A stretch of DNA of 64,000 bases from positions 79,521,465 to 79,585,464 of the forward strand of contig JAVIAB010000124.1 in assembly GCA_032433765.1 (NCBI GenBank), in the 5' to 3' direction. This document shows positions 42,001-55,000 of the stretch, one piece after another. The position numbers and the translations under genes were made by a program. The notes beneath the pieces are model-generated. The model was not told the DNA's origin and did no database searches. It worked only from the letters and a program-made list of their open reading frames with translations. Position 1 is the first letter of the stretch, and each line of letters begins with the position of its first letter. This stretch comes from Megaustenia siamemsis (Eukaryota; Mollusca; Gastropoda; Stylommatophora; Ariophantidae).

Positions 42001-44505
42001 ATGTGTTTAGTGATGTGTTTAGTGATGTGTTTAGTGATTTGTTCAGTGACGTGTTTAGTGATGTGTTCAGTGATGTGTTTAGTGATGTGTTCAGTGACGT
42101 GTTTAGTGATGTGTTCAGTGATGTGTTTAGTGATGTGTTTAGTGATGTGTTTAGAGATGTGTTTAGTGATATATACAGTGATGTGTTTAGTGATGTGTTC
42201 AATGATGTGTTTAGTGATGTGTTTAGTGATGTGTTTAGTGATGTGTTTAGTGATGTGTTTAGTGATGTGTTTAGTGATGTGTTTAGTGATGTGTTTAGTG
42301 ATATGTTTAGTGATTTGTTTAGTGACGTGTTTAGTGATGTGTTTAGTGATGTGTTTAGTGATGTGTTCAGTGATGTGTTTAGTGGTGTGTTTAGAGATGT
42401 GTTCAGTGATTTGTTCAGTGACGTGTTTAGTGATGTGTTTAGTGATGTGTTTAGTGATGTGTTTAGTGAGGTGTTTAGTGATGTGTTTAGTTATGTGTTC
42501 AGTGATGTGTTTAGCGATGTGCTTAGTGATGTGTTTAACGATGTGTTTAGTGATATGTTTAATTCTTTGTTTAGTGATGTTTTGGTGATGTGTTTAGTGA
42601 TGTATTCAGTGATGTGCTTAATGATGTTTTTAGTGATGTGTTTAGTGATGTGTTTAGTGATGTGTTTAGTGATGTGTTTAGAGATGTGTTCAATGATTTA
42701 TTCAGTGATGTGTTTAGTGAAGTGTTTAGTGATGTGTTTAGTGATGTGTTCAGTGATGTGTTTAGTGATTTGTTCAGTGATGTGTTTAGTGATGTGTTTA
42801 GTGATATGTTTAGTGATGTGTTTAGTGATGTGTTTAGTGATGTGTTTAGTGATGTGTTTAGTGATGTGTTTAGTGATGTGTTTAGTGAGGTGTTTAGTGA
42901 TGTGTTTAGTTATGTGTTCAGTGATGTGTTTAGCGATGTGCTTAGTGATGTGTTTAACGATGTGTTTAGTGATATGTTTAATTCTTTGTTTAGTGATGTT
43001 TTGGTGATGTGTTTAGTGATGTATTCAGTGATGTGCTTAATGATGTTTTTAGTGATGTGTTTAGTGATGTGTTTAGTGATGTGTTTAGTGATGTGTTTAG
43101 AGATGTGTTCAATGATTTATTCAGTGATGTGTTTAGTGAAGTGTTTAGTGATGTGCTTAGTGATGTTTTCAGTGATGTGTTTAGTGATTTGTTCAGTGAT
43201 GTGTTTAGTGATGTGTTTAGTGATATGTTTAGTGATGTGTTTAGTGATGTGTTTAGTGATGTGTTTAGTGATGTGTTTAGAGATGTGTTTAGTGATATAT
43301 ACAGTGATGTGTTTAGTGATGTGTTCAATGATGTGTTTAGTGATGTGTTTAGTGATGTGTTTAGTGATGTGTTTAGTGATGTGTTCAGTGATGTGTTCAG
43401 TGATGTGTTTAGTGATCTGTTCAGTGACGTTTTTAGTGATGTGTTTAGTGATGTGTTTAGTGATGTGTTTAGTGATGTGTTTAGTGATATGTTTAGTGAT
43501 GTGTTTAGTGATGTGTTTAGTGATGTGTTTAGTGATATGTTTAGTGATATGTTTAGTGACGTGTTTAGTGATGTGTTTAGTGATGTGTTTAGTGATGTGT
43601 TCAGTGATGTGTTTAGTGGTGTGTTTAGAGATGTGTTCAGTGATTTGTTCAGTGACGTGTTTAGTGATGTGTTTAGTGATGTGTTTAGTGATGTGTTTAG
43701 TGAGGTGTTTAGTGATGTGTTTAGTTATGTGTTCAGTGATGTGTTTAGCGATGTGCTTAGTGATGTGTTTAACGATGTGTTTAGTGATATGTTTAATTCT
43801 TTGTTTAGTGATGTTTTGGTGATGTGTTTAGTGATGTATTCAGTGATGTGCTTAATGATGTATTCAGTGATGTTCAGTGATGTGTTTAGTGATGTGTTTA
43901 GAGATGTGTTCAGTGATTTGTTAGCTGATATGTTTAGTGATGTGTTTAGTGATGTGTTCAGTTATGTGTTTAGTGATGTGTTTAGTGATGCTTTTAGTGA
44001 TGTTTTCAGTGATGTGTTTAGTGAGGTGTTTAGTGATGTGTTTAGTTATGTGTTCAGTGATGTGTTTAGCGATGTGCTTAGTGATGTGTTTAACGATGTG
44101 TTTAGTGATATGTTTAATTCTTTGTTTAGTGATGTTTTAGTGATGTGTTTAGTGATGTATTCAGTGATGTGCTTAATGATGTTTTTAGTGATGTGTTTAG
44201 TGATGTGTTAGTGTTGTGTTTAGTTATGTGTTTAGGGATGTGTTTAGGGATGTGTTTAGTGATGTGTTTAGCGATGTGTTCAGTGAATTGTTTAGTGATG
44301 TGTTCAATGATGTGTTTTGTGATGTGTTTAGTGATGTTTTAGCGATGTGTTTAGTGATATATACAGTGATGTGTTTAGTGATGTGTTCAATGATGTGTTT
44401 AGTGATGTGTTTAGTGATTTGTTCAATGATGTGTTTAGTGATGTGCTTAGTGATGTATTTACTGATGTGTTTAGTGATGTGTTTAGCTATGTGTTAATAG
44501 ATCAA
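42001..44505. repeat. 12-bp minisatellite, about 2.5 kb, with higher-order structure
   Basis: Unit GTGTTTAGTGAT with point variants. Two forward frames stay open for hundreds of codons (VFSD and MCLV cycles). A variant block (TTTAATTCTTTGTTTAGTGA then TGTTTTGGTGATGTG) recurs near 42,581, 43,000 and 43,814 (again near 44,133 in altered form), so segments of about 419 bp and longer have been duplicated. Single-base indels shift the frame inside these blocks, which argues against coding. Confidence 0.95.
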
Positions 44506-45599
44506 TGCCTATAAAAACAATAACATTTTAACCGATCGACCATGTTGACGCTATCTGATGGTAAATATTCAATTTTGAACCACAATTATTGTTAACATTT
44601 CACATATAACTTTATCTAATCAACTTTAATCAACCACAGATCAGAAGATTCATGTTTATCTTACATGAGGAATACAACTAAAGTATCGATTATAAGCAAA
44701 TGTGCTGATTTCAAGTGATCTTCGAAGTCGAGGTCATCTCAGATGTAAAGATACCGAACAGAAATGTTAGTTCATCATCATCAAAAATGTCAGTTAAGCT
44801 CAAATAAAATGTCCAGTCGTATTCTTACTTGGCTTATATCAGTGAGCAAGAACTGCTCTTGATGCTGCTGCACCTACATGCGGGAACAGTCTAAGGTCAG
44901 GAATCACGAAGAAAGGTCATATTGCTAGCCTAGATATGGTGTGCTGAAGTGGACCGAACGACGGAAATGTTGCATCTCACGGAAAGTGAAAACACAACTC
45001 AACTACTTCCAGTTATCGCTCGTGAAAGAGCGGACTCACCGTCGGCCTCTCGTCGGGTATATGTAACAACAGGGGGAGAAACTACGCAATTGCCACGTAA
45101 TTAACTAGTAAAGATTTGAACATAAACCTTTTGGCTATTTCAGAGGTCGCGCAGGTACACGAGATCATTTTAAAGAAACTCTCCTTAATGTGGAGATTGA
45201 GATATAAATAATAAAAAAAATAAATAAATTAAAAAAAAAACAGGCGAATAATATCCATCCGATCATTTTATTTGTGAGATGTCGATACTTATCATTCTGT
45301 TGAAGCTGCCATCGGCGTAACAAAATCACTTATGGTTGCTAATTGGAAGTAGTGACGCCAGGACTACCCTGAACGATGTGAAATAAGTGAAGCATTATTT
45401 AATTTAACTGACATTTAAATGATGGTTCAGAAATTATTTTAAAAAATAGTGACTAAACATTACGTGACATTTATCCGGCACTGCACGGATTGATCGATCT
45501 AATAATGTTAAGTATGATATAATTATTACATGTGACCTAGTGCTGCCATTACTAATGTGAGTCAGTTTTTAAATAACATTTGTATGAAATCCACACATA
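44506..45599. other. Stretch without a supported gene
   Basis: 44,860-45,090 is less AT-rich (CCTACATGCGGGAACAGTCT, GAGCGGACTCACCGTCGGCC) and could be part of a dispersed repeat, but no second copy is in this window. Confidence 0.3.
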
Positions 45600-47365
45600 T
45601 AGAGAGACTATAAACAGTAGCATGCCTACAACCTTTGGGAGATTGAAGGAAAACTTAAGTAATGCAATAAGCGGAGAAATACAAAAGGCTATTTAACCAC
45701 CTCATGCACCAAAGAATAACCGATTCGAAAAAGGAAGGCTAAAGAGGAGCCACTTCACGGCAATCTCCAAAGAATTGACAACTAGCGATCCAGTACTATC
45801 CCAAACAATGCTAAACCATATATACCCATCTTGTATGACGGAAAATATAAAATACCAGAACTTAAGGAAGACATAACAAGAATCATGAAAAAGGCACCCA
45901 AACAGACACAGAGAGAAAGCATGTAGCAGAAAGACACATAGACGATAACTACCCACAGGACTCCTGGTCGCACAAACACACTGTTGGCTCTGCTACAAAC
46001 GCCACCAGAAATGAAGGAGGAAGTGTGTTCTTGGAGGTGAGGCTGAATAACCAGTAAGAGATCAACAAATCAATAGCTACTGGGAAATTCTCAAACAACT
46101 ATCAATCAGAAAATGAAGACTTTTGATGCTGAAAAGATACTGAAAAACTGGCCATTCGACACAACAATAACGTGCTCAAGAAATTGGTGATACTAACCAA
46201 TACACTGTCAGTCCTAATAGCTCTATAAAAAATAATAACCAAGAACAGCGAGCTAGATGACATGAGAACAACCCTAGACCAGTTGTGCAATAACTTCCAG
46301 AGAGCGGTCATCCAATGGATACCATCACACTGTAATATACACGGAAACGAATGCACAGACAAACTAGCTAAGGAGGAAGGGAGATTACCACAAGAGAACC
46401 ATCTAGTCAGCTACGATGAAGCCAAATCAATCATTAAAGGCCAGTACCATGAAAAATGGGAACAAGCGCACACACAGTATAACGAGTAGGATGGATACCT
46501 CCACTATCAGGGAGGGATCAAGTCATCATACTTCGCCTACGCACTGGCTACAACAGAATGAGAAACCACATGTTTACCAAACTCAAAATATGAACTATCA
46601 GCCAATGACACTATATCTTGGATAACATGACAACAAAACATGTTCTACAGGATTGTCCCCAGTACACAGACCTGCTGAGGACAATGTAGCCCACACCCAC
46701 CTCCCTGGAAGAGAAACTCTACGGGGCAACCGAATCACTTAAACAGACAGCTGCCTTCATAAGAGAGTCCGGAGTCCTAGTCTTAATGAGCCATGATCGC
46801 AGAAAAAGAATTATTAATATTTGTAACATGAATACAAGTTGCGACAAAGCTTGTCAAATCATCGGACAGTTATCACCACTATTGTCCATCAAGGAAATAA
46901 TTCTGGAGGCAAAACGAGCACTATACAATACAATCTTCATCCCAACGTTGTGCTACCAATGCCAGACATGGAACCTAGATGCAAGAACAATAAGAAAAAA
47001 TAACCTCTTCAGAGATGAAATGTGTTAGACGAATGACAGGAAACAGTCTGAGAGATAAGATCAGAAATGAAGAACTGAGAAAAAAGCTAGGAATAACCCC
47101 CGCCATAGAATATATAAGGAAACAACAGATAAAATGGTTTGGCCACGTGACAAGGCAGAAAGAACAAAACACTACACAACGAGCCTTCAATAAACGTTGT
47201 GAGAACACCAGACACAAGGGTCGACCACGAAAAAGATGGGTGGATGGAATATTAGAGGCATTAGGAAACATAGCAGCAGAGGCGAACAGAAGAGCAAAAG
47301 ACCGCAAATTATATCTCCCCTCGACGCTGAAAGGCAGATGAGAAAGGAAAGAAGAAGAAGAAGAT
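45600..47365 (+). mobile_element. 5'-truncated LINE (L3w): RNase H to 3' end
   Basis: Degenerate frames begin FNHLMHQRITDS and YPQDSW. TVGSATNATRNEGGSVF (about 45,980) is the first RNase H block. 46,262-46,489 reads IQWIPSHCNIHGNECTDKLA (last RNase H block). 46,500-46,760 gives shifted pieces of the Cys-rich region. 46,786-47,341 runs through TLCYQCQTWNLDARTIRKNN, CVRRMTGNSLRDKIRNEELR, KWFGHVTRQKEQNTTQRAFN and RPRKRWVDGILEALGNIAAE to the stop near 47,341. The last 108 codons are open. No RT domain remains. Confidence 0.85.
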
Positions 47366-47693
47366 ACAAGTTAATGAGTAAACACATAATCAATTAATAA
47401 GTATTAATGAGAAATATTTGTGAATTACAGTAACATTTTTACAAGAAACATGAATAAAAGGCTTCAAGTAGACAAAAGTCGCGACACTTAATGTAAGAAA
47501 CCATACACCGAAATAAATAGTGAACACAAAACTGGCAGGAGTAAGCGAATCCATAAACTTAGATAATGTGTATGTAAAGCGGGTTGGTGGGGGCTGCAAG
47601 TATGGATAAAGCCTCAATGGCTTTTATCAACCAAAACAACGTTTGGAGATTTTTTTATCATCTTCGTCATCATCACGATCAACATGCACTTTT

Positions 47694-48378
47694 TCTTTAT
47701 AATAATATACTTATACTTTTTATTTATAATATACTTAAACTTTTTCTTTATAATAATATACTTAAACTTTTTCTTTATAATATACTTAAACTTTTTCTTT
47801 ATAATAATATACTTAAACTTTTTCTTTATAATAATATACTTAAACTTTTTCTTTATAATATACTTAAACTTTTTCTTTATAATAATATACTTAAACTTTT
47901 TCTTTATAATAATATACTTATACTTTTTCTTTATAATATACTTAAACTTTTTCTTTATAATAATATACTTAAACTTTTTCTTTATAATAATATACTTATA
48001 CTTTTTCTTTATAATAATATACTTAAACTTTTTCTTTATAATAATATACTTAAACTTTTTCTTTATAATAATATACTTAAACTTTTTCTTTATAATAATA
48101 TACTTATACTTTTTATTTATAATAATATACTTATACTTTTTCTTTATAATAATATACTTATACTTTTTCTTTATAATAATATACTTATACTTTTTCTTTA
48201 TAATAATATACTTATACTTTTTCTTTATAATAATATACTTATACTTTTTCTTTATAATAATATACTTAAACTTTTTCTTTATAATAATATACTTATACTT
48301 TTTCTTTATAATAATATACTTAAACTTTTTCTTTATAATAATATACTTATACTTTTTATTTATAATATACTTATACTT
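47694..48378. repeat. 24/27-bp AT-rich tandem array, about 26 copies
   Basis: Unit AATATACTTAAACTTTTTCT plus TTATAAT, in 27-bp and 24-bp forms that differ by one ATA. Both lengths are multiples of three, so LFLYNNILK/LFLYNILK cycles stay open for 269 codons. Low complexity; not a gene. Confidence 0.95.
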
Positions 48379-48479
48379 TTTATAATATTTTAAATCCTAC
48401 TCTTATTCATTTTTTTTTCATAATAATAGTATTTATATTATTCCTTTTCCTTCTACCTCTTTCCTTCCTCATTTACTTT

Positions 48480-48725
48480 TCAGCGTCTAGGGGAGATAAA
48501 TTTCCGGTATTTTGCTCTTCTATTCGTCTCTGTTGCTGTTATGTTTCGTAGTGTTTCTAATATTCCGTCAATCCATTTTTTCGTAGTCGGCCATTTGGGG
48601 CTGGTGTTCTCGCAACGTTTATTGAGCAGGGGTTATTCCTAGCTTTTTTTCCCTCAGTTCTTCATTTCTGATGTTATCTCTCGCGCTGTTTTCTGCCATT
48701 CGTCAAACATATTTCATCTCAGCGG
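48480..48725 (-). mobile_element. LINE (L3w) 3' fragment
   Basis: The complement shows L3w features in order: RQNSARDNIRNEELR-like, NKRCENTSPKWPTTKKWIDG-like, LETLRNITATETNRRAKYRK and FISPRR. Opposite orientation to the copy 1 kb upstream. Confidence 0.6.
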
Positions 48726-49110
48726 TGGTTTATATTACTATTTGTTGTACTACTCATATTCTTCTTCTTCATTTCATTATAATTAATTATTAGTATATTC
48801 CACTTCTACTCTAACATGAGTTTAGTTTTGTTTTGTCGACAGGTTATCATCATTGCTTATCGCACAAGTCTATAAATGCAGAGGTTTCTTCCGAAGAATA
48901 TTTATAAAGGTGTAGCGACTAATGACACGGATGTTGGCTGACAAGTCTTCTTTGGATTTCTGCGTAACGCTCTCGTCCAGCATCTTTCATCTTGACATTC
49001 GTGAAGTCTGTTCACGTCTGTGGATTCAGGGTAATTTTTTTGTCTTTTTTTTCGTCCAATGTTTCTGAGGACATTCATAATGTCAAACCAGTCATTTGTC
49101 CTTCAGCATT
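48726..49110. other. Stretch without a supported feature
   Basis: No exon or repeat recognised. Just after it (49,120-49,165) AAACTGGCAAACATCAGCC is repeated about twice. Confidence 0.35.
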
Positions 49111-49206
49111 CAGTCAAACTGCCAAACATCAGCCAAACTGGCAAACATCAGCCAAACTGGCAAATCTGCGAGCACGTTCATTACCTCTTACACCCCCAGC
49201 ACGAAA

Positions 49207-49547
49207 ATGAAGCAGACATTTGTTAGAATAGACCTCTCCAGAGACTAACCGAAGCAGACATTTGTTAGAATAGACCTCTCCAGAGACTAACCGAAGCAGA
49301 CATTTGTTAGAATAGACCTCTCCAGAGACTAACCGAAGCAGACATTTGTTAGAATAGACCTCTCCAGAGACTAACCGAAGCAGACATTTGTTAGAATAGA
49401 CCTCTCCAGAGACTAACCGAAGCAGACATTTGTTAGAATAGACCTCTCCAGAGACTAACCGAAGCAGACATTTGTTAGAATAGACCTCTCCAGAGACTCT
49501 AACCGAAGCAGACATTTGTTAGAATAGACCTCTCCAGAGACTCTAAC
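49207..49547. repeat. 42-bp tandem repeat, about 8 copies
   Basis: Unit GAAGCAGACATTTGTTAGAA, TAGACCTCTCCAGAGACTAA, CC. Nearly identical copies; the last two have an extra CT. 42 bp is 14 codons, so the complement stays open (VSGEVYSNKCLLRL cycles). Confidence 0.95.
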
Positions 49548-49878
49548 CACTGCCGTCACGCACCGCCAGTTGCGATCTTAGCACACTCTTTGAGTCATTG
49601 TGGAAACACACATGTGTTTAAGGCTGTGTCTCAAGCTATGCTAATGCTTTTGTAACAGACATAATAAATACGCATACATAAGAGCTAGTGAAACAGCAGG
49701 AAGTTAAGTTAATGTCTCGAGAAGCACAAGAAGGACATACAGCAACTTCAGACAATGGTTTCGCACTGGTATTGAGCTTATTGTTTGTCAAAACTGACAG
49801 GTTGATCATAATCATCATCATGTGCCTTACCGTTTAACGTAGGCAATGATGTCCATTCTACAATCTTCTATCTACAGT

Positions 49879-50152
49879 AAGTAAAGTAAAGTACCCCCCG
49901 TCACGCCAAGTGGCGTATAGGGAAATATGGTGTTAGTGACTCTATATTTTACAGACCTTCAGCACATGATTTTTGGGGTAATGTGGTCGGTATTACGCCC
50001 GTGCTGCTTTACTTTCCCAGAAAAAATCCGGTACCCATTTAAGGCTGGGTGAACCCGGAGCCGTCGGTTGGGATCGAACCCTACCCCTTGTCCGTAGTAG
50101 TCCAGTTCACTAACCACTGAGCTATCGCGGCTCCCACTAATTTTTAGGGAAT
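49879..50152 (-). mobile_element. tRNA-derived SINE (type A) with 13-bp TSD
   Basis: The complement reads GGGAGCCGCGATAGCTCAGT, AGGGTTCGATCCCAACCGAC, ACGCCACTTGGCGTGACGGG and ends in TTTACTTTACTTAC. TTCTATCTACAGT occurs at 49,866-49,878 and 50,153-50,165. About 17 bp separate the usual SINE start from the right TSD, possibly extra 5' sequence copied with it. Confidence 0.85.
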
Positions 50153-50306
50153 TTCTATCTACAGTGCATCGTATCAATTCTGTTGTCTATTTTTGTGCAT
50201 GCAATAACACCAAGCTATCTTGAGATTGATAGTTAATTAATAATGGTATATATTAAGACTATCTTTATTCGTCTCATGTTGTCCTTGTGTTCTGTGTAGA
50301 TTTTCG

Positions 50307-50541
50307 ATGATGGATTCAAGAAACATCTCTGACGTCATTGATGACAGTATGACTTTAATTTCAGAATTAATAGTGACGTCATGCGATTTAGTTAGTGACC
50401 ATGTCCGGCTCGTTTTCCAGTGGATCCTTTTTTCTATTGTGTCACAGTTGATCACTGTCTTTGGTGTGGTAGCCAACGTCATCAACATCATCTGTTTCAT
50501 CAAGCAGGGATTTAAGGACGCTGCCAACATCAGTTTACTAG
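50307..50541 (+). CDS. GPCR exon 1 (N-terminus and TM1)
   Basis: 78 codons and one base. The start could be the ATG at 50,307 or the adjacent one at 50,310. GVVANVINI carries the TM1 Gly-Asn of class A receptors. Ends LLG split across the splice. Confidence 0.8.
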
Positions 50542-51975
50542 GTAAGGTCATCCGAGCCTTCTTATGTAGCCATTTATCTTGTAGAGCCCAGTTTGGTATT
50601 TATAAAACCTAACGTTTAGCACCAGACAATATTTAATCTACCAACACATTAACATTAGTGCAATAACAGTCTGACATCAATTTTGGGTGTTATGTTCTGC
50701 TATGTTATGTTGTATCATATTATGTTATGATAGGACCATTACCACTGCATTTCAGACGAGTTCATAGGACCGAGATATCGAGAAAACTTCAAGGAGAATT
50801 CTGACCTACATGGACGAATTGTAGTGCTGCTTTCCGTAATTTTTTCAAGCCAATCTTTTATTTTGCCGTTAGTCTTACATTTCCTTGCAATATGGTTTTC
50901 GAAATCTGATAAATGGCCACTTTTTATTTACTTCATTGTATCATCATAACTCGTAAAAGATGGCCAATTTGTCCGTGAGTTCGTCAGCGGCGGATATTCA
51001 GAGGAGGTAACGGAGGCTACGACTTCTCTAATATTTTACCACAAAACATAACACAACCACATTCCAGCTTGATGAGTTAAATGTCAATGTACGACAGCCA
51101 CCGTATTCTCAGTTATAGCCGTGACATCGTTCAAATAATTCGAGCCGTTACTAATAAATAGACTCTAATGTCAATGGAGGTGACGCCTACTGCAATCATA
51201 CAACCGTATCTTTCAACCTTACAATATTTATGAAAACAAGACAGACCATTTCTGCAATCAACTCCTGGAAGCTATATCAACAGACGAACAGTTAAAAGGA
51301 TGGCGCTTAATCTCTTTGTCTAACCGTATAGAATCAGTGCCACTAGGAGGCACACTTATCTAGAATCATTGCTTCGCGTATTTGTATAAAATACTTCAAC
51401 AAAACTGTAAAAGATGTTAATTAACAACAAAACCATGTCTTTTTCATAACTTAAAATACAAATAACTGAGATTTGTGATGTAATTATTTTAATTTAGGAT
51501 AATAATTGAATGAACTATTTATCATAGCGTTAGATGAAGTAATGTGTTTGTTGCAAATTATCAGGTGAAAGGTCAACCTAAAAATTCGGCTTCGTGTTCT
51601 GACCTCCTCAAGTTTCGAACTCACAAACCGCTGCTGGAGCTTGCTGAGTTATGTAACGGATACTATCGTTGGTATAAAAGAGGAAGACCCAGAGAGGCAC
51701 TGAGAAGAACATTGATCAGAGAGGCAAGAGCAGCAGGAATCAGCTCCCTCAATGAGATAGAGCTGCTTGCACAGAAAAGAGACAAATGGCGAGATTTGAT
51801 AACATACCTTTAAAAGAATTGAAAACTGCTAGAACAAAAATTCAGATGGGAGAAGGAGTATCTTGGTCTACGCCCTATGGGCCGGCTATGGCTCGAAAGT
51901 TCAATAGATAGATAGATAGATCATTGGTAATATATCTAAATATTAAACACAAGTGACATCATATTTGAAACAGTG

Positions 51976-52014
<39 letters not shown>

Positions 52015-55000
52015 ATATGACGTACTTATATCTTCATATATAAGTTAAAACAGGCCAACGTTAAATTTAAATAGTGCACTGTTTGCAAAGCAGTTTATTT
52101 TATTGGCTGATTTTGCTACAATAAAACGTTCGACATATTCGCCAGCCGAACTGGCAAGACAATTGTGTGTGACCTCTTTTCTCTTGCCCATCGGTTTCTT
52201 AAGCTTGTTAAGCCGCTCCTCATATATATGTATTCTCCATGTACAACGATCATCTACCAGCTATTCACAATTTTTTTTTCAACTAAATGGAGAACTCATA
52301 TAGAAATGTCTTGTAAACGTATTTCTATTTCGAAGTTTGTCTACTCACAGGCTTCCTCCAACTATGAGCTTCGCACACATCGTGTTACATTACAGATCGA
52401 CAACTAATAGATTGGATAATTACTCAGTTTCTTAAAGCGGTATAGTTTTGACGTCACACATATAGACAATGAATAATGTTGCATTGCTAAAGAAGATAGT
52501 CATAGCTAGAATATGAAGACATATATGGAAATACACAGCTTGAGTTTTTACTCTTTATATTAGAGGTGGTCATGCATGTTTTTTCTCCTTTTATTTATTT
52601 AAAACTTATTTCGGGCAATTCCCATTTTTAGGTTTGGCTGCTTCTGACCTTTGTTCCCTGGTCACACTGATCTGGTCTAACATATGTTTTAGTCCAGGCT
52701 TCAGTGATCTGGACTTACCGTTTGAACCAATGGAAGTTCAATACTTGACCGGGCAGGACCTCATGTAATTTTTACCAGAGTCACTGGATGCATTACTGCC
52801 TTTATCACTTTGGAGAGATGCTTGTGTGTGACACTGCCGCTCAAGGTAAGATGATGTATTGTATATAATATAACAATAACCAGCAGATTATTAGTGATAA
52901 CTAGGGTCAAGGTAGTTTGATAGAAGATGGAGAGAAAACGGCCAGTCACTCACAGCTGACTTCCTTTGTCAAGGTCATCATCATCGTCATCGAGTATCAT
53001 GCCTGCTGGTGTAGGTGATCATGTCTCTCCACAACGTTCGATCTCAACAATTTTTTATCATTTCTGTTGTTGGCCTTCTGCAAAGACATTCTATTAAACT
53101 GTCTGGTATCTTTTCTCTTTGCTTCCCTCGATCTCTTCGTTCTTCAACTTTCCCCGTTGTAACAATATATTACAGCTGTTTCTTTCTCATAGAATGGCCA
53201 AAAAATGATGATTGTTTTTTCCTAATATTGAAAATTAGCTCTCTTTTTGTTTTGGGCCATTTCAGAACGTTTCCATTCTTAGCTGTCCATGGTATTCTCA
53301 ACATTCTTCTGTAAAACCATATTTCTACAGACTCCAGTGATTTTCTTGTCTGTTGTCCTATTGTCCATAATTCACATCCATATGTTAAGACTGGCTCTAC
53401 ATAACATTTAAGAAATCTTCTTCGTGTTTCAATTGTCAAAAATGGATTACACAGTATTTTCCTCATTTTTTTGGAAAGCTGCTTTTACCTGAGCCATTCA
53501 GCATCTCACCTCTGTTGTACATCTACCATCTAAAGTTGACATTGTTCCGAGATATTTAAATTCATTTACCTATTTTAATATTGTTCCACTTGTCATTATT
53601 ATGCATTGTGGTGATGTCATTTTTGTTGTTGCTACCATTATTTCTGTCTTTTTGCTATTAAGGCTGAGTCCTTTATTTTTTGCTTTCCTTTACTATTATG
53701 TCGTCAGGGTCAGTGAACCAAAAAACAAATCATGATTATATTCCACCTTTTGGCAGTGACTTTGGAGAACAGATCATGATTATATTCCACCTTTTGGTAG
53801 TGACTTTGGAGAACATATCAGTCCTGACTATCATGTAGAAGAGGGCTGGCATAAAAAGGCCGCACTAGAGACGAGAAAGGTGCAGAAAATGCGTTTATAG
53901 CAAGTCACGACACAACGTAGCACGTAGCTACGCTCTTATAACGCTCACCCAAGAGTGGACGAAGAAGAGGAGTGACTGTCGAGAGAACGCAGCAGAAGAA
54001 ATAACTGGGACTTGTAGAATATTTTGTTTAAGTCATGTCGACGTCTTTGTAATATTGAGTTTCAATAGATCATGAAGATGTCTTTAGTGTGGAACCCGAA
54101 GCAAATATCTACGACTTCATCAGAAGTATTTGAGTTTGTTATTAACATTGCACGTACTCTTTATTTGTGTGTGATGATTTTTTACTTCGAGGCTATGTGG
54201 GTGTGACCTGATGCTGCCAGGAGGAGACTGTCAGAGATGAGTCATGCCAGTACGATGATTGTTCACAACAAAATAAATTCCCAGAAAACTAAAGAAAGAC
54301 CATGATTGTACCTTTAAGGAAAAAAGGAAGGAAAGTAAGAGTGGCTGTAACCAAAGAAGTGGTTTCTCCCTACTCAGCTGCCATGTAAGGATTGAACACC
54401 AAATATATAATTATATAAAGAACAGATCAAGGCCAATTACAGAACAACATATCCATGACACTTAAATAAGCTTCCGAAGAAACAGAGAGTACCCCGACGC
54501 ACTATACCAAGTCAATTATCTCTAAATTATCAACTCATCCCACATCTACGAAATGCGAGAATCCTGAAACGTATTTGATTTCAACCCCATGTGGCGTTAG
54601 CTCAGTGAATCGTTTCAGGGGAAGAGGTAAGTTTACAACAAAAATCACAAATAATCAACAACAGAAAAAAGAGAACAATAGACAACCCAAAGCAGGATCG
54701 AACCCGTACTCTTCGACATGGCGCTTTGCCACGAAAAACACGAAGTTTCTAAGAAAGAAGTAGCTATCATTGCGATGTCTTTCACGCATGTGTACTTGTG
54801 ACTATAGCATAGGATTACGAGCACAAATCGAGAATAAATTGTGTATCTATATTTACCTATTAAGACAAGTATCTCCCGGATAGGGTATGGCTGAATACTT
54901 GCGTTGCAGACAAACATTTAGGACGAAACAGCACGAATAGTTGTTTCCAGTGGTTTACAATGGAGACAAATAATAATAAATGAATATTATTATAGAGGGA

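Noticed and set aside
41928..44211. ORFs of 359, 410 and 400 codons (VFSD and MCLV cycles)
   Set aside because: 12-bp repeat translation; the frames swap from VFSD to MCLV inside the array because of single-base shifts.
47584..48393. 269- and 233-codon hydrophobic ORFs
   Set aside because: AT-rich 24/27-bp array read in two frames, not membrane proteins.
49207..49547. Possible CRISPR-like direct repeats
   Set aside because: Units are contiguous with no unique spacers, in a spliced-gene animal genome. The same holds for all other arrays here.
52103..52407. Two overlapping 66- and 80-codon frames in GPCR intron 1
   Set aside because: No receptor similarity, and the exon 1 to exon 2 splice is in phase without them.
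53840..54120. Solo LTR
   Set aside because: A TATA-like and a poly(A)-like motif are present, but no TG..CA ends, TSD or second LTR were found.
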